Positions 47,451 to 59,609 are shown, counted from the stretch's first letter. The stretch: 64,000 nt of DNA from Cladochytrium replicatum (GCA_025526935.1 JAHLKD010000021.1:186001-250000), one strand, 5' to 3'. Program-made: numbers and translations. The notes: generated by a model not told the origin, from the letters alone.

Positions 47451-49689
47451 TCACCATCTAGATACATTCTTACGCCCCCAAGAAAACGATTTTCTTCTTT
47501 TTGTGCTGGTTTCCTTGGTGTCGTCTTCGGCACCGATAAGACGTAGAATGGGCTGCAACCGTAGATTTGCATCCTCGTCCCCACCTTCCGCGGCGCTTAC
47601 GTACCATCGAAGCGACTTTAGCTGATTCTGGTCGACCCTTGTCAGTCCATCGTCTGATACCTTTCCATGTTCGTAGAGCACCCCCAAGTTGAAATGTGCC
47701 GAATATATCCCTTTCTCTGCCGCCTTCAATAGCCACATTTCCGCGTCCACAGGCTGCGTCGGAATACCCCTCCCGCCCAAATACAGCGCTCCCAAGTTCG
47801 CTTGTGCGCGAGAGTTTCCAGCCTCCGCTGCTCGTTGATAGTGTTCTGCAGCCTGCTGCACGTCTGATCAAGTCACCAGTGAGCAGGGCAATACCGTTGA
47901 GAAACATTCCGGTGTTACCTTGCATGATCCCGTTGGGCTCATCCGCATTAAGGTATAAATCCGCAAGCAGTACACTAGCTTTCGTGGAGCCAAGCTCAGA
48001 AGCTCTGTGATACAGCGTAATTGCTTGTTGCATATCGGCGTTCAGCAACTCTGGAAGGCCTCCCGCATATAGAGTTCCAAGTTTGCACAAAGCCGCAGAG
48101 TGTCCGCTGGCGCCTGCATGCCGGAGCAGTTCCACGGCTCGCTCTACCTTTTTGAATGCAGACGCACCTTTCATGAGCTCCGGAGTAGAGTTTGAAATCT
48201 GTAAAGGATCTGTGACCCCACCGATCTGCATCAGAAGCCTTATTGCGGACTTGTACGCCGATTGCGGACCATCAATAGTTGAAGCTCCGCTCGAAGCTCT
48301 CTGTCTCTGCTGAGTACCTGCAATCGAGTTTCGTTTTGCTCGAGCTGTACTTTCTTGAATGCCGGGTACCGATGTGCGACGTGCAGACGAAGATCTTGGT
48401 GAGTCTTTGAGTTGAATCATGGGAGCAGATTGACGTCGATTCTTTGCGGGGAGATCGGGTGACTGCGAAGAAGGGCCATAAGTGATTTCTTCCAACGAGC
48501 TTTGCTTGGGAGGCGGTGAGAACGAAATCTGGGCGACCGCCCTGTTTGCCAATTTCGCATCCCTGCTTCGACGGTTGTCATCATCAGAGATAGGAGTTTG
48601 CAACGAGCTATCCGAATCTTTGTTAGATCCAGAATCGCGGAACCTGGCGTTGTAGCTGTCTCCATCGAACTTTGCTTGCTGCTGAGCTTGTTGGCCCGTT
48701 GAAAGGCTCATCCTTCTGCCCTGACCATCTTCGACTGTGATCAGGGGACTCTCTTCCGGGGGAGAGACTTTGAGAGTTGGAACAGAGTTACGTTTAGGGG
48801 TTCGAGCCTTGGTAGTAGATGGAGTATCCACATCCTTGCTGGGGAAGCTGAAATCCGTATCCACTTCGTCGCTTCTAATCTCTGGATCATGACTGCTGGT
48901 GTTCTTTAATGGAGATAATGTTGTTTCTTCTTCTTCGTCGTCTACGCTCACGCTTCCAGGGACGGAGGAGTTTCCATCTGTGTCTCCGGCATAACCGACG
49001 GTCGATGGAGCAGCAAAGGGATTTTGGTCTGGCATCAGACTAACTGGTTTTACTGAATCAGGAAGAAATCCGGAAACCGCAGATTTCCTACTATCGCCAC
49101 CGGGACCAGATGCTCCAAATGAATCGGCACTCAGCTGCAACTCGCCCGCTTTCTTTGATACTGACGACAGCGCACTGAAGCTCTGATGGGAGGCAACGAC
49201 CAGTGATGACTTGCCGCTTGAATATGTCCGAATGTCACTTACAACCCTAAGTGAAGCATCTTCGTCGTCTGTAAATGCTTCATCCACGGACACCACCGGA
49301 ATATCAGAAGTCCCTTCATAGACACTTTCAATCCATCGAGCAATTCTGTCGTGCTTCTCTCGCATAGCAAGTTTACTTTGCTCCCACATTGCAGCTGCCA
49401 TCCTCTCGTCCTGCTCTCGCTTCAGCTCTTCTTTCACTGTGCTACGACGACGGTGAAGATTTGGTGGTCGCTTTGAGGTTGATTGCCGCTCAACTGATTC
49501 TCCCCCTGGAGCAGGCGACCTTGTTGATTGTTCGGTTGTGACAGATACCTTCGGTGACTTTCTACTTGTTGAAGAACTGACAGAAAGTCTCATAGCCTCT
49601 TTCTCTTTAGCGCTGACCTGTTCTTTGCTTTTCGATCCTCCAAAGAAACTGCTGAGCGTCTTCACCGTTGGTTTGCGAACGTTGCCCAT
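47451..49689 (-). CDS. Sel1-repeat protein with long disordered N-terminus
   Basis: Two exons (49689-47919 and 47863-47451) give 727 residues. The first ~480 are Ser/Pro/Asp-rich and low in order, beginning MGNVRKPTVKTLSSFFGG. The C-terminal third is an array of Sel1-type repeats: AVELLRHAGASGHSAALCKL, ITLYHRASELGSTKASVLLA, AEHYQRAAEAGNSRAQANLG, AEMWLLKAAEKGIYSAHFNL and SLRWYVSAAEGGDEDANLRL. It ends in a basic tail. Sel1 arrays are protein scaffolds, for example the chitin-synthase activator Skt5/Chs4 and Hrd3. No CaaX box is present, so Chs4 itself is not indicated. Start chosen as the first ATG; divergent from the RNase H1 gene. Confidence 0.88.
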
Positions 49690-49848
49690 TGTTTCGCCGA
49701 AAAACAAAATCGTTTAGTGTTTCCTGATGATCCAATGCTAGTTTATTCCTGAAAATCGTCGATCGCTCTGCAAATTTAGTACCGAATTTAGCCATACAAA
49801 AATACGAGATCCAATCACTAAAATGGTGGCCCGCATTTATCTTTCCAC

Positions 49849-51326
49849 ATGGGAAAACACAACTTTTACGCGGTGGCCAATGGACGTGTGCGTGGGGTGT
49901 TTAACAACTGGTTGGTGTGCCCAGACAAGAATTAACAAACCAGTTTGCTGATCTCTTCCGCAGGGATGAGTGCAAGGCACAAGTCGACGGCTTTGCCGGC
50001 GGCAAGTTCAAGGGCTTCGCGACCATGCCGGAGGCCCAAGAATTCCTTCGAAACAACCTCATTACAACTCCAAAAGACATTCCAGCGGGCTCTGACAGAC
50101 CAGACAGGGACCAATTTTCTCCGAACGAAGAGCAAAGACCAAGGAATTTGAAGCGTAAATCGGATGAGTCGGCACCAACAGGGTACGCCGAACGAGATGG
50201 AGCGTTCTATTACACCGGTGCAGCACCTGCCCAACGGCAGCATGGGCCGATTCCTCAAGTGAGACCTACACAGCAAATATTCCACAACACCCCGTTCAGG
50301 GGATCGGGAGGAATGGTTCATCAACCAGCGGAAGTGAAGTACAACCCAGGCAAGGGGATCGTCCAGTTCTCTGGACTCATTGATTTTAGCGGACCAAATA
50401 AACGTCAACGAAACGAAGGGCAAGAACCAATCTCGGAAGAAAACAATTTGGGAAACATGGAAGTGAGAGAACGCGGCCAGTCCGGAAGCAACCAACGGCG
50501 TGAACCGCCAGAAGAGAACATCGCCGGTTACGCGGAAGTAAGAGATCAGAACGTCCGTCAAAGCAATCAACGCGCTGGTGTCTCAAGCATGGGTTCCCGA
50601 AAGATTATCGAAGTCTACACCGACGGAAGTTGTTTTCAAAACGGGAGACGAGGCGCAAAGGCCGGAATTGGGGTATTCTGGGGTCCTGCTGATCCAAGGT
50701 ACAACCTAACGGAACTTGAATGCGTGGCTTGACACTAACCCGTTATTAGAAACCTAAAGGAGCCTCTTCCGGGAAAGGACCAAACGAACAACAGAGCTGA
50801 ATTATGGGCTGCCATCCGAGCAATCCAAATGGCGCCACAGGAGCCCGATGTCGATCTAACTATTCACTCCGATAGCCAATACTTGCGTGATGGTGTGTTG
50901 GAACTTAGGTGGCTTGGTCTATGTACTGATCTAATTACTTCAGGTGTCAGCAAGTGGATAAAGAGCTGGAAGAAAGGTGGTAAATGGGAGACTGCCGAAG
51001 GAAATCCCGTGAAGAATCGAGGTAAATTGCTTTCACGACACTACTTCCTATTAGCTGATACAAGTGAAGATTTATGGGAGCAACTGGATTCATACAACTC
51101 GGGACGATGGAAAGGGCGGATCACTTGGGTAGGAGATAACGCAAACCTAGAAAGGACGACGCTAATTCAAATGGTTGTAGAACTACGTTCCAGGACATAG
51201 CGGAATTCCTGGCAACGAAGTGAGTAGTAAAACATGCGGTAACGAGTTTTGATTAAGGCTTGTTCTGTCTGCTAGGCAGCCGATTTCCTCGCGGACGAGG
51301 GCGCACGAATGCCCAGCGCACGATAA
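49849..51326 (+). CDS. RNH1: Ribonuclease H1
   Basis: About six exons starting 49849-49910 and 49964 onward. The N-terminal hybrid-binding domain (FYAVANGRVRGVFNNW|DECKAQVDGF, then FKGFATMPEAQEFL) is followed by a Gln/Arg-rich linker and the RNase H domain. Catalytic residues are visible as Asp in VYTDGSCF, Glu in TNNRAELWAA, Asp in IHSDSQYLRDG and Asp in AADFLADEGA. The VPGHSGIPGNE loop carries the conserved His. It removes RNA from RNA-DNA hybrids in nucleus or mitochondria. Exons after 50702 are short (introns at ~50702-50751, 50899-50943 and others) and were placed by motif continuity. Confidence 0.92.
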
Positions 51327-51524
51327 CGAAGAATATTTTAAAGCCATTCATTGTTTTGGATATGTTTATTCAGTTTTGGGTGTAGAATAGATGCGAGAAA
51401 CAATCGTGCCATAACAATAATCCGCCTTCCTAGTAATCGTTACCGCCAATATTACGAAAAACCACAAGTAAAAGGTGCTCAACAAAAGCACATAAATAAG
51501 TATCCCCAAAAAACATTCCTCCTG

Positions 51525-52333
51525 TTACGCAAACATCGCAAACAGAACCGCAATGCTTCCCAACAGCACCACTGCGATCGAATTTCGAACCGACGAAGAA
51601 GCTCCGCCGGTCGCAGATCCAGGTGAAACTGTCGAAGTAGCCGTTGTCCTAGCGGTCGTCGTGGACGGCAGAACAGGAAGCGTGCAGTTCGTGCCCACAT
51701 TGATCACATTTGCCGGGTTCTGCTGCTGTAGCTGCGCGATGGTCGTGAGAACCTGGGTCGTGGGATCGACACCACCCTGGCAGATATCAAAGACCGCTAG
51801 TGTGGGAACGATCGAAGCGGCGTCGGTGCCAACGGTCACGTAGACAAACAGAACCTTTGTTGAGCCGACAACGGCTTCTGCGCCGAGGTTATTTGCGCAT
51901 CCGGGGTTGGGTTTGCCCCATCCGGTCACAGTAACAGGGACGTTGGCCCCAACGGCGGAGTTCAACCGCGGCTTGAGGAGTGCGACGGCAGCCGCGTCGC
52001 TAGAGTAGTATCCGCATTGAAGGGTAACGGTTGCGTTGTAGTTGGTCGAATTCGCGGCGGTGCCGGTTTCGTTCAGGTTGGTTCCGGTGATGGTGGCGAG
52101 AACAGTGAGCTGTGCGGTTCTCACAAGACATGCGGTATCAGCTAAGGGGGAAGGAAATCAGAAACTGGATGTGAAAGAGTTTGGCATTCCCACTGCGGAT
52201 CAGGGATTGTATACCCTCTTCGTTGGAGTGGGCTTTGGTACTTACTTGGGAGACATGTTCCTTGTGCGAACGCTGTTCGTACTGAGCAGCAGAGGGCGAG
52301 GAGAGTGAAAAGTGCGATGCGAGCGGACATCAT
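51525..52333 (-). CDS. Secreted, probably GPI-anchored protein
   Basis: Two exons (52333-52246, 52141-51525) give 234 residues. A signal peptide (ARIALFTLLALCCSVRTAFA) is followed by a ~150-residue domain with five to six cysteines and several N-glycosylation sites (NET, NST, NAT, NCT). After it come a Thr/Ser/Ala-rich stalk and a hydrophobic C-terminus (SIAVVLLGSIAVLFAMFA), the pattern of a GPI-anchor signal. I do not recognise the folded domain. A cell-wall or surface role is inferred from the layout only. Confidence 0.85.
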
Positions 52334-54051
52334 GCTTTTTGAATAAAGGTATATCTGGTTTCAGGGAGTTGATCGCAGTGATATATCAAGCGAGCGCTGG
52401 TGGAATTCACAACAACAAGGTAGACAGGCGGTGGGCAAGGGGTGAAATGAGGTGACTCTAAATAGGATGGGATCTTGCCTTGGCACGACTGGGCTGAGTT
52501 CGCAATAGAAATGAAACGAAAAACACACACAAGTGAGACGAGACACAACAAAATGGACGTGGCGATATAAGTTGGAAAGTCAAGTCTATTTATGTGGACG
52601 TGGACGGAGGACACGACATTTGGAGTTCGACGGACGGTTGAAGGTGTGGCTTGTGAGAGTGGTTTGTTGAAAATAAACGTTTGAGATTGACGGTCGAGGA
52701 ATTTGTATCTGATGCGTGTAGTTGTACAGCAACAGATTCGTGGTATCGAGACAGATCTTTTAAAAAAAATAAGCCCAACAATTGAACAGTTAGTTCCCCG
52801 CAATCTTATCCTGCAGACGTTTCCTTCCTTCCGAGCTCCACTCGTCCTCGAGTATCATATAGACAACACTTTCAACCCAATGTTGTTTTCCATCATCACC
52901 ATTGGTCGGAAGAAATTTCCAGTTGGCGGTACGTTCCCTCGTGCCGAGCTCCCAGAGTTCAGCAATGGAACTTCATTCCGCCGTCTTCCTTTGACGCAAA
53001 CCTACGCTCCATGAGCAATGCCAACAGCCCAGTCGTGTAGCTGGAGCAGTGGAGCTTTTGGGCCACGATAACGCCAACTCGCCATGACAGTTCACAGAGC
53101 TGTTGATGTTCCTGAATCCCATTACGCTGACAAACTCGGGCGGGTCAGTGAAGGTGTGGATGCGAAAGTCCTTGAAGAAGGGATTGGTGAGGCGGGATTC
53201 ACGCCAGGCAGTGACTTTCCTGAGGGTTATGGTTGTGGGGAGGAACGGGAGGTGGGCTTTGGTGATTGGATTTTAGTAGAGGTCAGGCACTTCGTCATCT
53301 TCGGAGGGGAGGGGGTAGACAAACCGGAGGCTTGCAGTTTAGGCTTCAATAGCTGCAGTTTCAGATGCTTCAGCATTGTTTGGATGATGATACAACTGCT
53401 ATGGCTCACTCTATGTTGTCATTCTCTTTCTTCACCACGGAAACCATTTTCGTTGTTCTCCCTTCCCTTTCAACAATCCCTTCCTCTTCCCAGCGCAAAT
53501 TTAGTAGTTTCCAAACCTTCTGATGTTATTGCAAACCGCTTTCACCAATTAGCCTCATCTGCCTATGGTGCAACAGCTGCTAGCTTCGCCCCCCTTTCAT
53601 CTGCCTACCTCATGCGCTAGCAATTGCTCCTCCATGCTTCCCTATTTTATCAATCTTGAGGCTACTGTAGTATTGTGTCTTGGACAGTTGTTTTATCACT
53701 CCCGCAAGCTGTGTTGTCGCTGTCGTGCTGCAACTCTCTCAAGATCTCATGTTTAAGAATATTTTTGTCTTGATCTATTGTTGCCTCCTGTTCCTGCTCC
53801 TGTTTTGCAGCTTCCCATTGATGTTGCAATTGATAAGCTTTGTGTTAAAAACTAGCATATCAGACTGTTTGCTATATGGGTTATCCTTTGGGTTGTCTTT
53901 TTTCTCTTTGACCTGAGAGTTTTTTTGTCAATCCCTCTTCATTCTTATTTATGGACTTGTATTTCATGTATTTATTTCCATGTTTGGCAGGTTCTGTGTG
54001 GCATGATGGTGGTATTTAGTGGGGAATGTGGTGTGGCTTGGTCCTTTGAGC

Positions 54052-54138
54052 TGATGTGACCAATGTCTTTGACCACAGGTATGCCCACACTGTTCACTTG
54101 AATATAGGAGTTGATGTGACCAATGTCTTTGACCACAG
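54052..54138 (+). repeat. 27-bp direct repeat, 60-bp spacing
   Basis: The 27-base sequence beginning TGATGTGACCAATGTC occurs exactly at 54052-54078 and 54112-54138. The segment between is not repeated. No coding or regulatory role is evident. Confidence 0.9.
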
Positions 54139-55199
54139 CATTCCCTGGTTGCCTGACCAGCTTTGGTGTAGTGTACAGCCTGTCAGAGTATTAGGCATAT
54201 ACACACCTGGGAGAACAGGTACTGGGCCAAGAGACGGAACCTGGAGCTGTTGTGCTAGCTACAGTACAGCTAAAAACGCCCTACCGCTGCCAGGAGAAGC
54301 CCTTGGTTTTTAACACTTTGTCCACTTCGCATTCTCAACTCAGCAAATCTTGCACCATAGGATCTCGTTTTTCGTTGTCTTCATAAGATTTGGCTTCACT
54401 GTATAGGTCTGCCATTAGAAATTTCTCCTCCAGACTCCCTCTTTGGCCCTGCATTTGTGGATCTATAACATTCTTTTTTCATTGTTCATTACTCACCTGT
54501 TTTTTGGCACTTAGCAGTATCTGACGGCTAGCCACAGGTTTGAGTTTACTTCCTCTGTTAAAGCTCTCTTTGTGTGCGACGGCCAGTATTGCATGTCCTG
54601 GGGTGACTCAGGAAAGCGCTTGCGGAGAACATCGACTGCAGACGCCTCCATGTCGAGCTGTTCGGCAGCGTGCTGGCTGTACCTGCACACCTTAAGTGCA
54701 CTGTGTCGGCTGATGGAACCGTTGATCGTACGCTGAGATGGCAGATCAGGCCATTAATGCATCTGAACCGGCTCAACTCCCTGTTGGCTTGGGACCGCGG
54801 CTGTTCTCCATTCATTTATTGGTCATCTGATCAATTTGTTTTGCATTTGTTACCCCCCAATGCCTGCTGATCCTCTATTGTAGAGCAACTTATCCTTTTA
54901 TTGAACAATATTGTGTATTTATTTTGCACATACAATGCATAAGAATAACAACACCCAAAGTGTCTTACAAGATAGTCATGGACCTGCACATAGGGAAGCG
55001 CACAGCATAAGGGAAAAGCAATTAAGGAAAGATTCTAAATCATTTAAAGGTGAAATATTAACATTAGCTGAAGGCTATGAGCCATAAAAAGAACTAAAAT
55101 TAAGACAGATTGACAAAAAATATTGCTATCGCACTGCGCAGCCGGGTTTTACCAACTGGATAAAATCCACAAATCAAGCCACCTTAATGAGGGCAATAT

Positions 55200-55340
55200 G
55201 CTCAAATATGATTCTTACTTTGAGAGGAATCACGAACATGACCCAAGATGACTTGACTTGCTGGTTGCCACTAAAATATGGGCAAATACTCAAATATGAT
55301 TCTTATGAACCTTTGAGAGGAATCACGACTATAGCCTTGA
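55200..55340 (+). repeat. Imperfect ~88-bp tandem repeat
   Basis: Segments starting CTCAAATATGATTCTTA at ~55201 and ~55289 share a following TTTGAGAGGAATCACGA block with a short insertion in the second copy. This indicates an old tandem duplication in non-coding DNA. Confidence 0.75.
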
Positions 55341-55889
55341 TTTGGCTGAATAACAATAAAAATATAATCAGACATGGATAGATCAGCACAAATCACAGTG
55401 AAACACATACCGAAATAAGTACCAGAAAAATGCTCTCACAACACCACTGAAGACACCGACCAGAAATCCGGACACCTTTTAGCCAGGATCCCAAGACAAG
55501 ATACCTTTGACAAAGTGTGGTGAGCAAAAGAACAATGATACAACTAAGACCAGAAGGCTTACCATATACCATTGTTGATAGTAAGAAAGGCAAGGCAAAA
55601 CAATTGATGGCTGGTTGTGCATGTCAGGAAAAGGAGGGAGAGTAGGGATTGAGAGAGGGCGGATGGCTATGTATGTAAAAATGGATGCTGTGCCCACAAA
55701 AACGTGGGCGGGCCCAAACCCCCACAAAATGGGCTGTCGTCAATGAGTCAATGTGCTCATACCGTTATTGCTCACTTTGGCTGGCGTCTCCTGTACCGCA
55801 CTGTGTTGATGGGTCAAGCAGTGTAATTACTTTTCAGGAGAACTTCTTGAAGGTACTCTTTGCAACTGAGACCACATGCTATTCATGTC

Positions 55890-56390
55890 TGGATGGAAAT
55901 GGGATGGAAAGGAGAGGCGGTGCGTGAGCGGAGGTAAATACTGCCAGATGAGTGGATGTGCGGGACGTCGTGGACTTGGCGATCGTGGAATTGTGATATT
56001 GATGATAGACGAGAAGATGGAGCACGAGATTGCAAAGGGGATGTTGAAAGGCCAAGTGGACTAATTGAACTCTATGTTCCATTTGACGATCAGATGATTC
56101 ACAACTGGATGTGTGTGGAGTGTGAGACCTTAAATACATGCTACCAGTTCGAAAGATAGAGAACTGAGTATAGATCTGAGAATCTACGAGCAAAGGAAGG
56201 ACACTCTTCAAATTCCAGAAGAGTGTCCTGTGCTTTGCCAAGATGTGCTTGACATGTTGAACTATCCACTGTACTGCCTTGCGTTCTTGAAAGCCCGGCA
56301 ACTCGTTCGAGTCCGAATGCCTGACGCGAGTGCAAATGCCAACACTGCCAATGAAGCATCTAAGTTGTCTCTATTGGATTATGTACGTTA
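55890..56390 (+). pseudogene. Decayed MTR4/Ski2-like helicase fragment
   Basis: The plus strand reads [19 protein letters not shown] then [20 protein letters not shown] and [13 protein letters not shown], a clear match to helicase motif VI and its flank in MTR4. There the motif is GRAGRRG; here it is GCAGRRG. After an in-frame stop (at the P/R of the family's KGxAD-LNSAF region) comes LNSMFHL, then a later piece (DVLDMLNYPLYCLAFLKARQ, ~56245-56310) matching the YCLPFLQPGRLV region at the start of the arch. The ATP-binding half and the rest are missing. It is a host-gene remnant isolated in the gene-poor island. Confidence 0.8.
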
Positions 56391-58232
56391 TAGGACTTTA
56401 TTACTACAGTCACTTTAACAACAATACACATTACACGCTACGACATAACAGACAGACTCTAGACATCCAGGAGTTCTTGATGTGTGGTGCACAGAGACCT
56501 GTTCAGTAAAATTGTTAAGTCAATAACAATTGTTCACGCAGGAAGAGGAATATGTCAATGAATGCAAGGTTGTCATGTCTATGTTGAGTAGTAGACCATG
56601 TTATCATGTTTCTGGACAGTACGAGCCGTACATGAGTGACACCACTTTTAAGTTGAATAATCAGGTTTTGTGTTCTTCTGTGTTTGGATTATCCTGGAAC
56701 TGTTTTCTGCTTCCAATGTCGGCAATGGTGGACTACCATATCGGAGCTGTCGTGTGTATAAGAGCCTCGAAGAAATGAATTCCGCTTCCCTGTACGCCTT
56801 CATCTATACCAACCACTACCATGGACTGGAGAGGGTACCTCTGTATTGGACAGGAAGCGATGAGAACCTAATCAAGTCAATTGGGCAGCCTGGACACGCC
56901 TTCAACACTCTTCTGGCCGCGTTTGATCTGCACTACAAAGTGAAAACAGAAAGGGTAAACCAGGGTGTCCGTTTCATTTTGGAGGCAAACATGCAATCCT
57001 CGTAGCTTCGACCATCAGAACTCGATCAGCTTTCCTAATCTTGCATTAAGAGAGCTCTTGAAAGGTGTCTAATTTATGCATAGCAATTGCGATCTCTGTG
57101 TGTCCCTGTTGATAGCCTCTTGCAGCCCTCAGCGCTTTGGTCGAGCGAGGACCTTGCTTGAGATCAGGATTTTGGGGTTGTTCAGCAATGCACGAGCAAT
57201 CGCAAGCCCTTTACAAAAAACCCCACGTCATCAATTGCCCAGAATGCAAAAACACATCTTTTCTGTTGTTGCTTATGCAGTTTCTGCCCTCCTGAAATTG
57301 CTGTTCCTTTCTCACCAGTTTGATTTCGGGAAGGACTCAATGATCTGTGACCTGTTCCTGGACTGCTACTGCTTCAGCTTGCTCCAGAGTCGATTCAGGC
57401 CAAGCGTATGCAATATTGTCTGCTTATGAGCCAGCAAAAATGACAGTTGTTGTGGAGCGACTTATCCATCAGGTCAGCGCTGATAGCAAAGTGGCCCTGG
57501 AGTTCGATTCTTGATGCTTATAATTATGATATGACTAACGACAATAACCATGTTTTTGAAATATGACAGAAGGAAGACAAAGATATTGAAAATACGCTTC
57601 GCCGAGTGCGAGTGACCCTGCCAGGCAACCTGATTACAAAGTTTCCTGGTGAAGTGGTGAATCACTAGAAAAGCTCTTGGGGATAAGCCGTGGACCTCGA
57701 GACTATATCTTTTATGCTGTGGAGGGACTTAGATTGGGATTGGACACATGGGGGAGTCCAATCCTATCCTAATCTAACTGAGTAACAGCTAGGGTTACAG
57801 TCACGTAGTAGGGTTGATGCCAACCTTAAATGTGAAACCTTGTTCACAAAAGATTGATTTTCTTATAAACCGTAACCTTCTTATTATAGCTCGCAAATCC
57901 CACTCCCATTCACCCCTGCTCGTTTGCTGCATTCACTAGCTCTAGACCTCGTTCGTGAATCGGATTCCAATCCAGCACATCCCTCCACATTCTCTTAGCT
58001 CAGTGCCTGTGATTTTGTTCTACCGGTCGTTCCACGTGTCCGCAACCTTCCTGCTCTCAAATCTTTTGAACCTCTGGTGTTGGAACACTAGTCCCACCAA
58101 CCGGAACTGGAACCACTCCGTGTGTGCTCGACCCTCGCCGAGTACTTTGCCTCCTTTCGGCTGTTCTGGCACTCTCTGACGTTACCTCGCAACTGGCTCA
58201 CTTGACCTTCCTCCACCAACGCTCAGATTACC
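56391..58232. other. Mostly non-coding, short unknown open segments
   Basis: Small protein-like segments occur on the plus strand: SLYAFIYTNHYHGLERVPLY to ~57003 and KEDKDIENTLRRVRVTLPGN to a stop at ~57668, the latter preceded by a good acceptor. An upstream exon ending in VVVERLIHQ before GTCAGC (~57440-57472) may join it. I cannot assemble a complete gene or name a family. The rest, including 57670-58230, shows nothing supportable apart from the likely 5' flank of the next gene. Confidence 0.35.
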
Positions 58233-59609
58233 ATGTCTTCAACAAGAACATCCACCAGAGTCGCCCCGTTGCCCACTGTCATCACAAATACAACAGTTTG
58301 CACCTCAGACGCTATCTGCAACATCCCATCCTCCCGTTTTCCTCGCTGCAACACCACCACCGGGTTGTGCACTTTGGCTCCCTGCTTAAACGACGTGGAA
58401 TGCAACTCGGGACAGGCTACTGTAGGCGTGAACCAGCCCTACGTGTGCGACGTTACGAGCTCCATTTGCGTACACAGACCACGCCAGCGTGGTGAGATGT
58501 GCAACTTCAACGACTCTGTAAAGATTCCCTGCGACAACGGCCTCACCTGCAACATCGACGGCTTTTGCATTGAGCAGGGGAAGGATGTTGGGCATGTCTC
58601 CGATACGGGGACGACTGCGGTGGGCATCGGAGTAGGCGTTTTTGCTGCACTTACTATTGCCATCTTGGTTGTTTTATATCGACGAAGAAGTATGCAGCAG
58701 AGAAAAGCGCTACGTACACCCTCCATTAAGTCCGCTTCATCATATCAAGCTCGCTATCAAACGCGGGACAGAGCCTCCACAGACTCCTATCCACAAAACC
58801 CACGAGGTTCTGCCTCATTCGACATGCCTGCACAGCACTCGCTCAATGTCAACAGCATCCCGCTTTCTTCGCAGCAGTACGGGCTAAGTGCACCGCCTGT
58901 AGCCCACCTGTACCCAGAGCAACAGATCGGCTCAGCTCAAAGAAGACTGTACTACCAAGCATCCTCAGACTCCAACCCAGCTTCCTTTGACTACGTAGAC
59001 GACGACGACACCACTCGACTCACACACTGTCCCGTCTACGTCGAACCAGAAAACGACACAGACATTCCTGGCACCTATGCAAAGGTCTTTGTTCCGCCAT
59101 CCTCAAAGATTTACGACGAGAAGGTTAGACCACCACATCCAACATATCAAGGTGAAAGTGTGCCACCGGAGGACACCTCTTCAATCTCTGGTGCTTTGCC
59201 ATCCGCACCACCACTAGCTCTATACGATGAGGTCCAGCCACAACCTGTATCTCTCATTGATTTGAGGAGCACGATAGCCGAAGCGTTCAGCGGTGATACG
59301 AAGCGCCCGGTTGCATCCAGCTCGGCAGATCACGGCAGCTCTTCCGGGCCACCCGAGAAGCAGAGCATACATTATGATTCCGATAAAGATAGCGTAAAGA
59401 AGAGAATATTGGACGAGGATCCGTCTTGGGCAACAAAGTCGGAGAAAGAGGCAATGTTTGGTTCGGAAACAGCGTCGTCTTCTGAGCAGGTCCTGAGACA
59501 TGGGCGCGGAGGTGGGGGTGAATCTTCAACAACTGTGCACGAAGCAGTTGCGGATGATGGGAATGCAGAGCTTCCTGCGTACGAGGCATCCCATCGAGTT
59601 GTGCCTTAA
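58233..59609 (+). CDS. Cys-rich single-pass membrane protein
   Basis: An uninterrupted 458-codon frame. Residues 1-~115 hold at least ten cysteines in short spaced pairs (CTSDAIC, CNTTTGLC, CLNDVEC, CDVTSSIC, CNIDGFC), like extracellular EGF/Dickkopf-type modules. One transmembrane segment follows (VGIGVGVFAALTIAILVVLY) with a basic stop-transfer RRRSMQQRK. The ~290-residue cytoplasmic part is Ser/Pro-rich with PPxY-like and tyrosine-containing stretches. No signal peptide follows the ATG; a hydrophobic stretch (RVLCLLSAVLALSD) lies just upstream and could join through a 46-base GTTACC...CAG intron, but that exon has no ATG. The first exon is therefore probably missed. It looks like a surface sensor or mucin-like receptor of unknown role. 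Confidence 0.75.
   Translation: MSSTRTSTRVAPLPTVITNTTVCTSDAICNIPSSRFPRCNTTTGLCTLAPCLNDVECNSGQATVGVNQPYVCDVTSSICVHRPRQRGEMCNFNDSVKIPCDNGLTCNIDGFCIEQGKDVGHVSDTGTTAVGIGVGVFAALTIAILVVLYRRRSMQQRKALRTPSIKSASSYQARYQTRDRASTDSYPQNPRGSASFDMPAQHSLNVNSIPLSSQQYGLSAPPVAHLYPEQQIGSAQRRLYYQASSDSNPASFDYVDDDDTTRLTHCPVYVEPENDTDIPGTYAKVFVPPSSKIYDEKVRPPHPTYQGESVPPEDTSSISGALPSAPPLALYDEVQPQPVSLIDLRSTIAEAFSGDTKRPVASSSADHGSSSGPPEKQSIHYDSDKDSVKKRILDEDPSWATKSEKEAMFGSETASSSEQVLRHGRGGGGESSTTVHEAVADDGNAELPAYEASHRVVP

Larger units (their letters stand above)
52334..55889. other. Gene-poor AT-richer island
   Basis: About 3.5 kb lack any gene I can support. A minus-strand stretch at ~53000-53270 reads like protein (FFKDFRIHTFTDPPEF then VSVMGFRNINSS), and a plus-strand stretch at 54560-54870 (ECTVSADGTVD-like, then RTLRWQIRPLMHLNRL) is similarly suggestive, but neither is recognised or intact. 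T-rich segments lie at 53740-53980. The composition and short repeats suggest decayed, repeat-like sequence, not housekeeping DNA. Confidence 0.5.

Noticed and set aside
56295-56325. GTTCGAGTCCGAAT as a possible tRNA T-loop
   Set aside because: No cloverleaf or matching acceptor stem was found around it, and it lies within the MTR4 remnant reading frame.
58124-58232. Upstream signal-peptide-like stretch as exon 1 of the Cys-rich membrane protein
   Set aside because: It can be joined in phase through a weak-donor intron, but that exon has no ATG and meets a stop upstream, so it was noted and not annotated.
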